From Heterocephalus glaber (Eukaryota > Chordata > Mammalia > Rodentia > Bathyergidae), in assembly GCF_000247695.1 (NCBI RefSeq), contig NW_004624848.1, positions 5,423,177 through 5,487,176 of the forward strand: a stretch of 64,000 nucleotides of DNA, read 5' to 3'. The translations under genes were made by a program, and so were the position numbers. This document shows positions 10,138-21,539 of this stretch, piece by piece (the stretch's first letter is position 1; each line of letters begins with the position of its first letter). The notes under the pieces are model-generated. The model searched no databases, was not told where the DNA came from, and was given only the letters and a program-made list of their open reading frames with translations.

Positions 10138-10523
10138 TTTCCTCCTATTTCACAATATCAATTGTACATTGTGATCCTCATTTACACTTTTAGTTTTTCA
10201 CACCAGAGAAACTATTTGGTATTTACACATGTGTGTCCTATTTATTTCCCTTAAGAGTATGGCCTCAATGTAGGAAGAAAATGTCTAAAGGAATAGGGGA
10301 AGTGGGAGGGGTAGGGGAAAGAAAAGAAGGGAAAAGAAAAAATATGAGAAAAGAGAAAAAATGGAGTCAAAGTCTCTGTAAATAGGGAAGGGTGGAGGGG
10401 GTGAAGGGAAGGCAGGGGAATAGGGTAAAAATAAGAACCAAGACACCTCATGTAAAGGTACAAGATCCCAATGATGAATTAACTGTATTGTATACCTAAA
10501 ATGTACCAATAAACTTAATGGAA
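10138..10523. mobile_element. Twin-primed short L1 insertion
   Basis: 10138-10267 is antisense: its reverse complement reads the post-ORF2 block ('gaggccatactcttaag' and onward) seen in sense at 8,681-8,790. At 10268 orientation flips and the sense purine-rich 3' UTR runs to 10,523 ('tgtaccaataaacttaatgg'). The two parts are contiguous in the parental L1. The flanking direct repeats are 'aaaagtgttcagct' (10124-10137) and 'aaaagtattcagct' (10524-10537), one mismatch. The duplicate copy lies at 16,311-16,696. Confidence 0.85.
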
Positions 10524-10537
10524 AAAAGTATTCAGCT

Positions 10538-11969
10538 GTTGATGCTTCTTAGATTTCTTTTTATCTTTAGGGTTTTCTTTGTATCTGATGCTGTATTTGT
10601 TGATCTTGTGGAAAGTTTCCCTCTTATTAGCATAGTGTAGAAATCAGTCAAGGTGTTTGAAAAGTTTATATTCAAATCAAACTCTAGCATTGCTGGAAAA
10701 TATATTCAGTCAAGGAGGCAGCAACTTCTCCAATCTTGTGAGTCAGTTGTGCCTGTTAAAAAAGATATTCACTGCCTATTTTTTGCTGCCCCCAACAAAG
10801 CTCCATTTGAACGGGTCAACATATACTTAGCCAGAAATTGCTGGAATTTTTATACTTTAGCCAGAAATTTTGATTGTGTAACTCCCTGAAATAATGTTAG
10901 TGTACAAATATTTCTGTTATTATATTTCTATATTGTATTCTGTAACAGAAATATAATGCTAGTTGCTTCATTAGACCACATTTGCCCTCTTTTGATGGGT
11001 TTAAACTAGTTTTCTAATTTTAGGCTCAAAAATGGTTATTTATTGTATTGTTCAAAGTAGGAAGTTTTTAAATTAATCACAACAGTGATGGACCAGTCTT
11101 CAAACTCTCCATTGCTTCTTCTCTCCATTGGATCAAGATAAATTCCTCAAAGAGAGCTGTACTCAAGGAGTACATACATACTTTTCATTTATTTGTGTCT
11201 AAATTCTAGCAGGTGGCAAATTATACTGGCTCATTAATTATAACCAATTTATGCAAACAATATTGATAAATTGCAGCATTGTATCAGGCTATGGTAACCA
11301 ATAATAAATAAAAACATCAATATCTAGTAGATATAAAATGCCTTTCTGCTCTTTAAAAACCATCATCTTTTAAATATTTTCATACAGAAGATCCACATGC
11401 CTGCCTTCACCATCCCTAGCACAAGCATGAGGTTAATAGGAGAGAACTTTAAACGGTCTTCCCTCATCTTTGTAATATTCTTGCTCTTTTTTTTGGCCCT
11501 CAGATCAGGAATGTTGCTGACATACATTCCCTAAATGTTTATAAAATACTTCATCGTTTCCCTCTGCTAATACATATACACAGAGACACAAAAAACACAA
11601 CATTCTTTGAGAAAGTTGTTCATTTCTTTCCAGCATATGATTTTTATTTCAATTTTTTGGTCTTCACTCTATGCAAACAAAACCGTGTGCTTCTGTACAT
11701 GGCAGTAGTTATGTTCTTATTCAAAATGTGTAATAGTCATCTTCCTCCAAGCATCTTTCTTACTTGAAACGTTGTCAAAGATTCTGCTAATTTCACATCA
11801 CTTTTCTCACTCTCTTCCACTATTCTTTAAATCTTGTTCTTTGAATTTCTCTTGAAATATGCAATCTTCTGAAAATAATTATTTTTACTTGTTTTAAATT
11901 ATATTTTATAGCTACATCATTTATTTACTTGAGAACTAAAAGACATCTTCATAATAGTATGTGAAATTT
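10538..11969. other. Unassigned AT-rich stretch
   Basis: No gene recognised. The frame at 10653-10889 (78 codons) has no family features. A loosely L2-like stretch may be present around 11,560-11,870, but this is too weak to call. It is repeated at +6173. Confidence 0.35.
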
Positions 11970-12130
11970 GTTAAGTATTGTTAACTATCATATTTCCAAG
12001 TTTAATGCTCAAAATAGTTTTGGGAACTATATACTAGTATTATCTCCTATCAAAGATAACACAATTGAGAGATAAATTAGTTTCTTCATTACCAAAAATG
12101 AAATAGGTGGTAAGTTACAGGGTTTCAGTA
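11970..12130 (+). repeat. MIR-like SINE relic
   Basis: The order 'aatgctcaaaatagttttgg', 'actagtattatctcctatca' and a degenerate 'cagatgag'-type core follows the 3' half of MIR (compare 'aatcctcacaacaaccct...tattattatcccca'). It is strongly diverged, as expected for a MIR. The duplicate lies at +6173. Confidence 0.45.
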
Positions 12131-12146
12131 TTACTTCATTATTTCA

Positions 12147-12172
12147 GGATTTACTTCATGTGAAGTAAATCC
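12147..12172. repeat. Perfect 12-bp-stem palindrome
   Basis: 'ggatttacttca' is followed after 2 bases by its exact reverse complement 'tgaagtaaatcc', giving a 26-base hairpin or a dyad-symmetric binding site. It is found again at 18,320-18,345 in the duplicate block. No gene is adjacent. Confidence 0.8.
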
Positions 12173-12281
12173 ACAGCTAGCCTTCTCAAATACTGTTGAA
12201 CTGAGGATCTAAAATCCACTACTTTGTTCATTAATTAATTTATAATTAATTCACCACTATTCATTTAATCGCTACTAAGTA

Positions 12282-12645
12282 CAGTGGACCCTTGAGTTAT
12301 GACCAACCTGACATACGATCAACTTGTGTTAAAACTGGAATTTTAGTTTTAACTTATGAACAAAGTCTTGAGTTATAACCCTAATGCAGACTGTTTGTGT
12401 TTCCAGATGGTCTCAGATACAGGTTTAACCCTCAAAGAGTTCTGGAAGGAACATTACAATATCCTTTCCTGTATGGGGTTCACTGAGAAATCCTGGGCCA
12501 GTGTCTCTCTGAAGACACTGAAATCTGCCTGTGTGCAGGAGAGAGACTTTGAAGGCTGTGTAGAGAAGCCTCAGCCTTCACTGACCAACTTGAGTTACAA
12601 CCAGCCCTCGCGAATGAATTGAGTTTGTAAGTCAAAGGTCCACTG
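12282..12645 (+). mobile_element. Tigger-like (Tc1/mariner superfamily) DNA transposon relic
   Basis: The ends are inverted: 'cagtggacccttgagttatg' at the left and, read in reverse complement, 'cagtggacctttgacttaca' at the right. A TA lies at the left junction, as in Tc1/mariner target sites; at the right it appears mutated to TC. The 364-bp length indicates an internally deleted element. An 88-codon plus-strand frame (12356-12622) encodes a 'GLTLKEFWKEHYNIL' segment and an 'EKSW..VSLKTLKSA' segment that resemble part of pogo/Tigger transposases. The catalytic DDE region is absent. The duplicate copy lies at 18,455-18,818. Confidence 0.75.
12356..12622 (+). pseudogene. Tigger/pogo transposase fragment, 88 codons
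   Basis: The open frame sits inside the inverted-repeat element and matches only a short middle part of a Tigger-type transposase (the 'LKEFWKEHYNIL' helix and 'W..VSLKTLKSA'). The DNA-binding N-terminus and DDE catalytic core are missing, so it cannot transpose anything. The frame is uninterrupted to a stop just inside the right terminal repeat. The apparent start codon is not shown to be used. Alternatively, part of the open frame may be chance. Confidence 0.6.
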
Positions 12646-12844
12646 TCCAAGTCTGTCCTGTTTACATGATTAAAAGTGGCAGAATTACAAGACTGGTAGA
12701 GTTTATAAAATTAAAATTTAGAATTGATAAATATCTCCTCTTCGGGAAGCTACCATGCTATTTGGATGAATACATTAAAAATGGTAATCGATATAATAAC
12801 CCATTAATTGTGACAATATTTATTATACTCTACCATTAATTTGT

Positions 12845-12925
12845 TAACAATTCTTTAACACTAATTAGTAGTTATTATTATTCCCATTTTACACATGAGA
12901 GAAACACAGCAAGGTTTTCTTAGAA
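12845..12925 (+). repeat. MIR core relic
   Basis: 'attattattcccattttaca' followed by 'catgagagaaacacag' matches the MIR core ('tattattcccattttacagatgagaaaa...'). It is short and diverged. The duplicate copy lies at +6173. Confidence 0.55.
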
Positions 12926-14668
12926 AGCTACAATGAATTCTAATACGTCGTATTTCTAATGTTAGAATGTCAGAACATCAGTGTTGGCACTGGATTATGC
13001 AATATACAAAATGTAATCAGACCAAGAGAGTATGCTGTAGAGAAGGCAAGACTTCACTATCTTCATTCTTACTTGGGAGAGTTCCTTCCAAAGCAGATTA
13101 AAAGGGAAAAACAAATTTATTAACACATGCAGTGAAACACATGCATTAAAAAAAAAAAAACTTCAAGGAAAAGTAACTCACATCAGTGGATAAGGACTCC
13201 AGCTTATATAAAATTGTCAGAAAAGAGCAAGAAATGTGTAACAAAATGGCAATGGTTTTAAGTTTCCACTGAGGGTAATCTGTGAAAAAGTAACTAGGAG
13301 ACATGAAACACATGGAGGAAAGTTTGTGTGAAGAATCCTCTGGTGCTAGTAAGAGTTTAGATTTGTGTCCAATGAAAGAGAAATTATATCCTGCCTCCAG
13401 GCAGACATGATGGAGAATAGAAAGAGATGATGTTTTTTGGATTTTCTGCTTTTATGGCTGCCCTCAAATCAATATAATTTTTATGTCAAAGTGATAACAT
13501 ATTTTTGGGTCACACATCCTTATTTCCTTCATACATAAAATATAACACTTAGGTAGAACATGTCATGAGGCTATACTGATATTGGAAAAATTCACTCTTC
13601 AAAAGCTAGGTTAAAATATTCAGCCATCTTGGTAGAGTTTAAAAAATTGATAGAAAAACTTATGTAAAATTTTGGTGAACAGAGCACTTGTAATCTAGGG
13701 CTGTCGAATTGATTAATCACAGTAGGTAATTAGTCTTTGGATATATTTGAAGCCTATGATGAATAAGAACAAATAGATAATTGCAGTTTTACAAAATCTA
13801 TACATTTTTTAACTTTCAAGAACAGAAGGACAGAGTATAAAGGAAAGGAAAACAAACATACAGAGCAAAACATATGAAGATAGACATCAGGGCACTCAAA
13901 ATGCAAAAATTATCAAGTTAGAGTAGAGGAGGAAATGGAGGGCATAATCCACATGTTAATTTCAAAAAATCTCTCTCCCCACTGTGTTTTTGAGCATTGT
14001 GCAGAGTAGAAAACTGCCAGAGCTAGTTTATCAAGCTCTCAAGAAAATAATAATAATAAAGCTTAGCCCTTTCCTCTTTGACAACTTCTGTCCACTTTTC
14101 TTTCAGTTAGCACTATGGTTAGTAAGGTCATTATGAACCAAGAGTGAGGAAAATACAACATGAACCTATGGAAACAATGGAGAAGAAATTCTCTGTCTCC
14201 TTACTACTTATTTTATTTAACTTGATTCAATTTGCAATCCATTTTGTTCACATCAGTTATCAAATAAGCATAAGAATATGGAAATGAAAAACATTTTAGC
14301 TGACTTCTCATAGGGAATTAACATTCCTAACAGATATAAGTACACAATTATCTATTTTTAAAGAATGATACATGATATGCTCGACTGAAATGAGCCTCGT
14401 GTCTCTCAAGAAGGAACAGAGCATCACTTGATTGTCTTTGTTAAACTGAAAGGAACATGAGAGGTGGAAGGGAGTCGGGCTATGCTTGTGCAGATATTCA
14501 ACAAGTATTCTGGGCAGCTTTACCTACACACTTTATCAAGCTTTGAAAGAAGTATCTGCTGATTGAATTCATGTAGTTAGTGGTATTGATTTATTTAAAT
14601 CTGTCGATCAGATAAAATTCTATGATTATAGATTGTAATGTATAAAATCTTCAATAATGCTGCTATCT
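12926..14668. other. Unassigned AT-rich stretch
   Basis: I see no gene or repeat that I can name, only short A runs and a TAA run near 14,047. It is repeated at +6173. Confidence 0.4.
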
Positions 14669-14758
14669 GGGCTGGGGATTTAGCTCAGTGGTTCAGGAGC
14701 CTGCCTCGCAAGCGCAAGGTCCCGAGTTCGATCCCTGGTACCAAAAAAAAAAAAAAAA
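14669..14758 (+). mobile_element. ID SINE, first copy, ends at assembly gap
   Basis: A full ID body ('gggctggggatttagctcag', B box 'gagttcgatcc') ends in a poly-A run that runs into 100 N. The left direct repeat 'ctgctatct' lies at 14,660-14,668; the matching right repeat is missing here but is present in the second copy at 20,946-20,954. The contig evidently broke in the poly-A. Confidence 0.9.
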
Positions 14759-14858
14759 NNNNNNNNNNNNNNNNNNNNNNNNNNNNNNNNNNNNNNNNNN
14801 NNNNNNNNNNNNNNNNNNNNNNNNNNNNNNNNNNNNNNNNNNNNNNNNNNNNNNNNNN
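14759..14858. other. 100-N assembly gap
   Basis: Exactly 100 N, the conventional placeholder for a gap of unknown size. It separates the two identical ~6.07-kb blocks. Confidence 0.98.
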
Positions 14859-15268
14859 ATACTCTTAAGTGAAATAAACAGGACACACGTGTAAATACTG
14901 AATAGTTTCTCTAGTGTGAGAAACTGAAAGTGTAAATATGATCAAAATGTATAATAGATAATGTGAAATAGTAAGAAAATTTCCAAAGGGGAAGGGAAAG
15001 TCAGAGGGGTAGAGGAAAGGAAAGTAAAGGAATAAATATGAGAAAAGGGAAAAATGGAAACAAAGTCTTTGTAAATATGGAGGGCTTGAATGGAGGGCAG
15101 GGTAATGGGAAAAAAAATAACCAAGATACATTATGTAAAGGTACAAATTCCCAATAATGAATGTCAGCATATTATATACCTAAAGTATACCAATAAAATA
15201 AATGAAAAAAATTGAATTGTATTTAATCTGTTGTTTTTAGGGTCTTACTCTGACTATAAAATCCTGGT

Positions 15269-15444
15269 GCTGGGCATGGTAGTGTACACCTGAAGTCCTA
15301 GCACTTGGGAGGCAGGAGGATCGCCACGAGTTTGAGGCCAGCCTGGGCTCCACAGTAAGTTGAAGGCCAGCCTGAACTAATAGCAAGCCCCAGTCTCAAA
15401 AAGCCAGATAAATAAATAAACAAACAAGTAAATAAATAAATAAT
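15269..15444 (+). mobile_element. B1 SINE (duplicate block copy)
   Basis: Identical to the B1 at 9,096-9,271; part of the second copy of the duplicated block. Confidence 0.9.
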
Positions 15445-16310
15445 CAAGTCCCGGTATTTTCCTCTCAGCAATTCTCATGTCCTGAAATTTGTTTGAGCTT
15501 GTATGATTTCTGGTGAGAATTCAGCCTTTAAATATCACATTATTATTATGAATGCAGTATATTTTCCTTTTGCATCTCTCAAAACTTTTCTCTAATTCTT
15601 TTCAAACAAAGCCTATGCTGGCTTATGTATTTTTGTAATGTTTTCTGGAATTTAAAATTATAAATTGATTTCCTTCCCCATACAGGGAGTTTGCAGCCAT
15701 TAAGCTTCATCAGTTCATCGCAGTTTTTCTCACTATGCTTTACTGGGCCTAAATAATACACTGTGCAGACTTCTGATGTTGTTTCACAGGTGTGTGGGGC
15801 TTTCTTTTCATTTCAGTCACTTTCTCTTCAGTGGTCACATTTAGTGTATGGCACTGTTCTGTCTAAAAGTTCACTTCTGCTGTTGAGTCTGCATTATTAA
15901 TTTTTAAAAACTTTATTTTTCAGCTCTAGAACTTTTGTTCTACATAATTATTGTCCTGTTTCTGTTGAGATTGCAAACCCTTCACAGGCTGATGTCTTTT
16001 TCTTAAGCTATTTTGACAGATTTCTCTTTATATTTCAACATGTTTACGGCAGCTTTTGGAAAACTCTCTATCGTAAACGCATGTTGCTTCTTGGAAGCTG
16101 CACCCCCCGATCCCATCATCTCCCTAACTTAGGCTGATGATCTGTAACTTGTCGCTTTTGATATCTAATACCTCTCATTTGACACTGCACATAACACATT
16201 GGAATGTTTCTGAGACTGGTTTGCTGTTGTTTTGTGGATTGCTGCTGTAGAAGGTCATTGGCCTGTCTCCTCCCGACATGTGCAGCAAATCTCTTCAAAA
16301 GTGTTCAGCT

Positions 16311-16696
16311 TTTCCTCCTATTTCACAATATCAATTGTACATTGTGATCCTCATTTACACTTTTAGTTTTTCACACCAGAGAAACTATTTGGTATTTACA
16401 CATGTGTGTCCTATTTATTTCCCTTAAGAGTATGGCCTCAATGTAGGAAGAAAATGTCTAAAGGAATAGGGGAAGTGGGAGGGGTAGGGGAAAGAAAAGA
16501 AGGGAAAAGAAAAAATATGAGAAAAGAGAAAAAATGGAGTCAAAGTCTCTGTAAATAGGGAAGGGTGGAGGGGGTGAAGGGAAGGCAGGGGAATAGGGTA
16601 AAAATAAGAACCAAGACACCTCATGTAAAGGTACAAGATCCCAATGATGAATTAACTGTATTGTATACCTAAAATGTACCAATAAACTTAATGGAA
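16311..16696. mobile_element. Twin-primed L1 (duplicate block copy)
   Basis: Identical to the element at 10,138-10,523, including the flanking direct repeats. Confidence 0.85.
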
Positions 16697-18454
16697 AAAA
16701 GTATTCAGCTGTTGATGCTTCTTAGATTTCTTTTTATCTTTAGGGTTTTCTTTGTATCTGATGCTGTATTTGTTGATCTTGTGGAAAGTTTCCCTCTTAT
16801 TAGCATAGTGTAGAAATCAGTCAAGGTGTTTGAAAAGTTTATATTCAAATCAAACTCTAGCATTGCTGGAAAATATATTCAGTCAAGGAGGCAGCAACTT
16901 CTCCAATCTTGTGAGTCAGTTGTGCCTGTTAAAAAAGATATTCACTGCCTATTTTTTGCTGCCCCCAACAAAGCTCCATTTGAACGGGTCAACATATACT
17001 TAGCCAGAAATTGCTGGAATTTTTATACTTTAGCCAGAAATTTTGATTGTGTAACTCCCTGAAATAATGTTAGTGTACAAATATTTCTGTTATTATATTT
17101 CTATATTGTATTCTGTAACAGAAATATAATGCTAGTTGCTTCATTAGACCACATTTGCCCTCTTTTGATGGGTTTAAACTAGTTTTCTAATTTTAGGCTC
17201 AAAAATGGTTATTTATTGTATTGTTCAAAGTAGGAAGTTTTTAAATTAATCACAACAGTGATGGACCAGTCTTCAAACTCTCCATTGCTTCTTCTCTCCA
17301 TTGGATCAAGATAAATTCCTCAAAGAGAGCTGTACTCAAGGAGTACATACATACTTTTCATTTATTTGTGTCTAAATTCTAGCAGGTGGCAAATTATACT
17401 GGCTCATTAATTATAACCAATTTATGCAAACAATATTGATAAATTGCAGCATTGTATCAGGCTATGGTAACCAATAATAAATAAAAACATCAATATCTAG
17501 TAGATATAAAATGCCTTTCTGCTCTTTAAAAACCATCATCTTTTAAATATTTTCATACAGAAGATCCACATGCCTGCCTTCACCATCCCTAGCACAAGCA
17601 TGAGGTTAATAGGAGAGAACTTTAAACGGTCTTCCCTCATCTTTGTAATATTCTTGCTCTTTTTTTTGGCCCTCAGATCAGGAATGTTGCTGACATACAT
17701 TCCCTAAATGTTTATAAAATACTTCATCGTTTCCCTCTGCTAATACATATACACAGAGACACAAAAAACACAACATTCTTTGAGAAAGTTGTTCATTTCT
17801 TTCCAGCATATGATTTTTATTTCAATTTTTTGGTCTTCACTCTATGCAAACAAAACCGTGTGCTTCTGTACATGGCAGTAGTTATGTTCTTATTCAAAAT
17901 GTGTAATAGTCATCTTCCTCCAAGCATCTTTCTTACTTGAAACGTTGTCAAAGATTCTGCTAATTTCACATCACTTTTCTCACTCTCTTCCACTATTCTT
18001 TAAATCTTGTTCTTTGAATTTCTCTTGAAATATGCAATCTTCTGAAAATAATTATTTTTACTTGTTTTAAATTATATTTTATAGCTACATCATTTATTTA
18101 CTTGAGAACTAAAAGACATCTTCATAATAGTATGTGAAATTTGTTAAGTATTGTTAACTATCATATTTCCAAGTTTAATGCTCAAAATAGTTTTGGGAAC
18201 TATATACTAGTATTATCTCCTATCAAAGATAACACAATTGAGAGATAAATTAGTTTCTTCATTACCAAAAATGAAATAGGTGGTAAGTTACAGGGTTTCA
18301 GTATTACTTCATTATTTCAGGATTTACTTCATGTGAAGTAAATCCACAGCTAGCCTTCTCAAATACTGTTGAACTGAGGATCTAAAATCCACTACTTTGT
18401 TCATTAATTAATTTATAATTAATTCACCACTATTCATTTAATCGCTACTAAGTA

Positions 18455-18818
18455 CAGTGGACCCTTGAGTTATGACCAACCTGACATACGATCAACTTGT
18501 GTTAAAACTGGAATTTTAGTTTTAACTTATGAACAAAGTCTTGAGTTATAACCCTAATGCAGACTGTTTGTGTTTCCAGATGGTCTCAGATACAGGTTTA
18601 ACCCTCAAAGAGTTCTGGAAGGAACATTACAATATCCTTTCCTGTATGGGGTTCACTGAGAAATCCTGGGCCAGTGTCTCTCTGAAGACACTGAAATCTG
18701 CCTGTGTGCAGGAGAGAGACTTTGAAGGCTGTGTAGAGAAGCCTCAGCCTTCACTGACCAACTTGAGTTACAACCAGCCCTCGCGAATGAATTGAGTTTG
18801 TAAGTCAAAGGTCCACTG
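18455..18818 (+). mobile_element. Tigger-like relic (duplicate block copy)
   Basis: Identical to the element at 12,282-12,645. Its transposase-like frame is at 18,529-18,795. Confidence 0.75.
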
Positions 18819-20841
18819 TCCAAGTCTGTCCTGTTTACATGATTAAAAGTGGCAGAATTACAAGACTGGTAGAGTTTATAAAATTAAAATTTAGAATTGA
18901 TAAATATCTCCTCTTCGGGAAGCTACCATGCTATTTGGATGAATACATTAAAAATGGTAATCGATATAATAACCCATTAATTGTGACAATATTTATTATA
19001 CTCTACCATTAATTTGTTAACAATTCTTTAACACTAATTAGTAGTTATTATTATTCCCATTTTACACATGAGAGAAACACAGCAAGGTTTTCTTAGAAAG
19101 CTACAATGAATTCTAATACGTCGTATTTCTAATGTTAGAATGTCAGAACATCAGTGTTGGCACTGGATTATGCAATATACAAAATGTAATCAGACCAAGA
19201 GAGTATGCTGTAGAGAAGGCAAGACTTCACTATCTTCATTCTTACTTGGGAGAGTTCCTTCCAAAGCAGATTAAAAGGGAAAAACAAATTTATTAACACA
19301 TGCAGTGAAACACATGCATTAAAAAAAAAAAAACTTCAAGGAAAAGTAACTCACATCAGTGGATAAGGACTCCAGCTTATATAAAATTGTCAGAAAAGAG
19401 CAAGAAATGTGTAACAAAATGGCAATGGTTTTAAGTTTCCACTGAGGGTAATCTGTGAAAAAGTAACTAGGAGACATGAAACACATGGAGGAAAGTTTGT
19501 GTGAAGAATCCTCTGGTGCTAGTAAGAGTTTAGATTTGTGTCCAATGAAAGAGAAATTATATCCTGCCTCCAGGCAGACATGATGGAGAATAGAAAGAGA
19601 TGATGTTTTTTGGATTTTCTGCTTTTATGGCTGCCCTCAAATCAATATAATTTTTATGTCAAAGTGATAACATATTTTTGGGTCACACATCCTTATTTCC
19701 TTCATACATAAAATATAACACTTAGGTAGAACATGTCATGAGGCTATACTGATATTGGAAAAATTCACTCTTCAAAAGCTAGGTTAAAATATTCAGCCAT
19801 CTTGGTAGAGTTTAAAAAATTGATAGAAAAACTTATGTAAAATTTTGGTGAACAGAGCACTTGTAATCTAGGGCTGTCGAATTGATTAATCACAGTAGGT
19901 AATTAGTCTTTGGATATATTTGAAGCCTATGATGAATAAGAACAAATAGATAATTGCAGTTTTACAAAATCTATACATTTTTTAACTTTCAAGAACAGAA
20001 GGACAGAGTATAAAGGAAAGGAAAACAAACATACAGAGCAAAACATATGAAGATAGACATCAGGGCACTCAAAATGCAAAAATTATCAAGTTAGAGTAGA
20101 GGAGGAAATGGAGGGCATAATCCACATGTTAATTTCAAAAAATCTCTCTCCCCACTGTGTTTTTGAGCATTGTGCAGAGTAGAAAACTGCCAGAGCTAGT
20201 TTATCAAGCTCTCAAGAAAATAATAATAATAAAGCTTAGCCCTTTCCTCTTTGACAACTTCTGTCCACTTTTCTTTCAGTTAGCACTATGGTTAGTAAGG
20301 TCATTATGAACCAAGAGTGAGGAAAATACAACATGAACCTATGGAAACAATGGAGAAGAAATTCTCTGTCTCCTTACTACTTATTTTATTTAACTTGATT
20401 CAATTTGCAATCCATTTTGTTCACATCAGTTATCAAATAAGCATAAGAATATGGAAATGAAAAACATTTTAGCTGACTTCTCATAGGGAATTAACATTCC
20501 TAACAGATATAAGTACACAATTATCTATTTTTAAAGAATGATACATGATATGCTCGACTGAAATGAGCCTCGTGTCTCTCAAGAAGGAACAGAGCATCAC
20601 TTGATTGTCTTTGTTAAACTGAAAGGAACATGAGAGGTGGAAGGGAGTCGGGCTATGCTTGTGCAGATATTCAACAAGTATTCTGGGCAGCTTTACCTAC
20701 ACACTTTATCAAGCTTTGAAAGAAGTATCTGCTGATTGAATTCATGTAGTTAGTGGTATTGATTTATTTAAATCTGTCGATCAGATAAAATTCTATGATT
20801 ATAGATTGTAATGTATAAAATCTTCAATAATGCTGCTATCT

Positions 20842-20945
20842 GGGCTGGGGATTTAGCTCAGTGGTTCAGGAGCCTGCCTCGCAAGCGCAAGGTCCCGAGT
20901 TCGATCCCTGGTAAAAAAAAAAAAAAAAAGAAAAAAAGAAAAATT
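20842..20945 (+). mobile_element. ID SINE with intact target-site duplications
   Basis: This is the same insertion as 14,669-14,758 but completed: head 'gggctggggatttagctcag', B box 'gagttcgatcc', A-rich tail with G interruptions, and direct repeats 'ctgctatct' at 20,833-20,841 and 20,946-20,954. Confidence 0.92.
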
Positions 20946-20969
20946 CTGCTATCTTAAAATTAATGCTTG

Positions 20970-21029
20970 CCGGGGGTTTAGCTCAGTAGTTCTGGGCCCT
21001 GCCTCAAAAGCACCCCCCCAAAAAAGCCC
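20970..21029 (+). mobile_element. Internally deleted ID SINE
   Basis: 'cgggggtttagctcagtagt' gives the ID head and A box, then the element jumps from 'ccctgcctcaaaagca' to C- and A-rich tail sequence; the anticodon arm and B box are missing. The flanking direct repeats 'taaaattaatg' / 'taaaatcaatg' (near 20,954-20,964 and 21,030-21,040) support a real retroposition event. Confidence 0.7.
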
Positions 21030-21420
21030 TAAAATCAATGTTCTAACATTTTCTAGAGAAATATTCATGCTTAAGCTGTTATCAATAAAACTGAGAAACC
21101 GCTAAAATCTTTAGTTTCTTTACTTGTTTATATTATTTCTAGGACCGAAACCAAAGGAAAAACCTAGAACATACAAGGTATGTGAAGATACTTTTCAGAA
21201 CTTTAATGGGTGGAAAGGCCTGGGCTGCTTTCAAAAAGTAGCATTCATCTAGTTTCCCGGTGGGGCTGGGTATCCAGGGCTATGCAGAGCAGTTAGATCA
21301 GCTGAGGACAGGCAACGGCTGCTCTAGAGCTCCCTGTCCAAGCATTAGGTCAAAATACGTCATACAAGATGTATTTCACGTAGTGAAGTTTAAATCTGGA
21401 ATATAAAAAATGCCGTTATC

Positions 21421-21527
21421 TTTTTTCTTTCTTTCTTTCTTTTCCTTTTGTTGGTACTGGGGATTGAACCCTGGACCTTGTGCTTTCAAGGCAGGGGCCG
21501 GAACCACTGAGCTAAATCCCCAGCCCC
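21421..21527 (-). mobile_element. ID SINE, antisense
   Basis: A T-rich (TTTC)n tail at 21,421-21,450 is followed by the reverse complement of an ID body, including the reversed B box 'ggattgaacc' and the A-box complement 'actgagctaaatcccc'. The flanking direct repeats are 'aatgccgttatc' (21,409-21,420) and 'aatgctattatt' (21,528-21,539). Confidence 0.9.
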
Positions 21528-21539
21528 AATGCTATTATT

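Larger units (their letters stand above)
8686..14758. repeat. First copy of a ~6.07-kb duplicated block
   Basis: Every base I compared from 8686 to 14740 recurs at an offset of +6173 (14,859 to 20,913), including poly-A runs of equal length, two SINEs, a Tigger relic and a twin-primed L1. The copy ends in the poly-A of an ID element immediately before 100 N. Identity without indels over 6 kb of repeat-rich non-coding DNA, next to a 100-N scaffold gap, points to an unmerged overlap between contigs (or two alleles). Confidence 0.93.
14859..20931. repeat. Second copy of the ~6.07-kb duplicated block
   Basis: It begins at 'atactcttaagtgaaat', equal to 8686, and follows the first copy without indels to 20,913. 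After that the poly-A of the ID element differs ('ggtacc' then A in copy one, 'ggta' then A in copy two). It contains the L1 3' end (14,859-15,206), B1 (15,269-15,444), twin-primed L1 (16,311-16,696), MIR-like relic (18,143-18,303), palindrome (18,320-18,345), Tigger relic (18,455-18,818) and ID (20,842-20,945). These need not be counted twice if the block is an assembly duplication. Confidence 0.93.

Noticed and set aside
14638..14894. Open frames on both strands running through the 100-N gap
   Set aside because: They consist of unknown residues and SINE sequence; there is no evidence of coding.
8686..20931. A genuine recent tandem duplication
   Set aside because: It is possible, but the 100-N gap at the joint, the apparent lack of differences and the missing right target-site repeat of the ID favour an assembly artefact.
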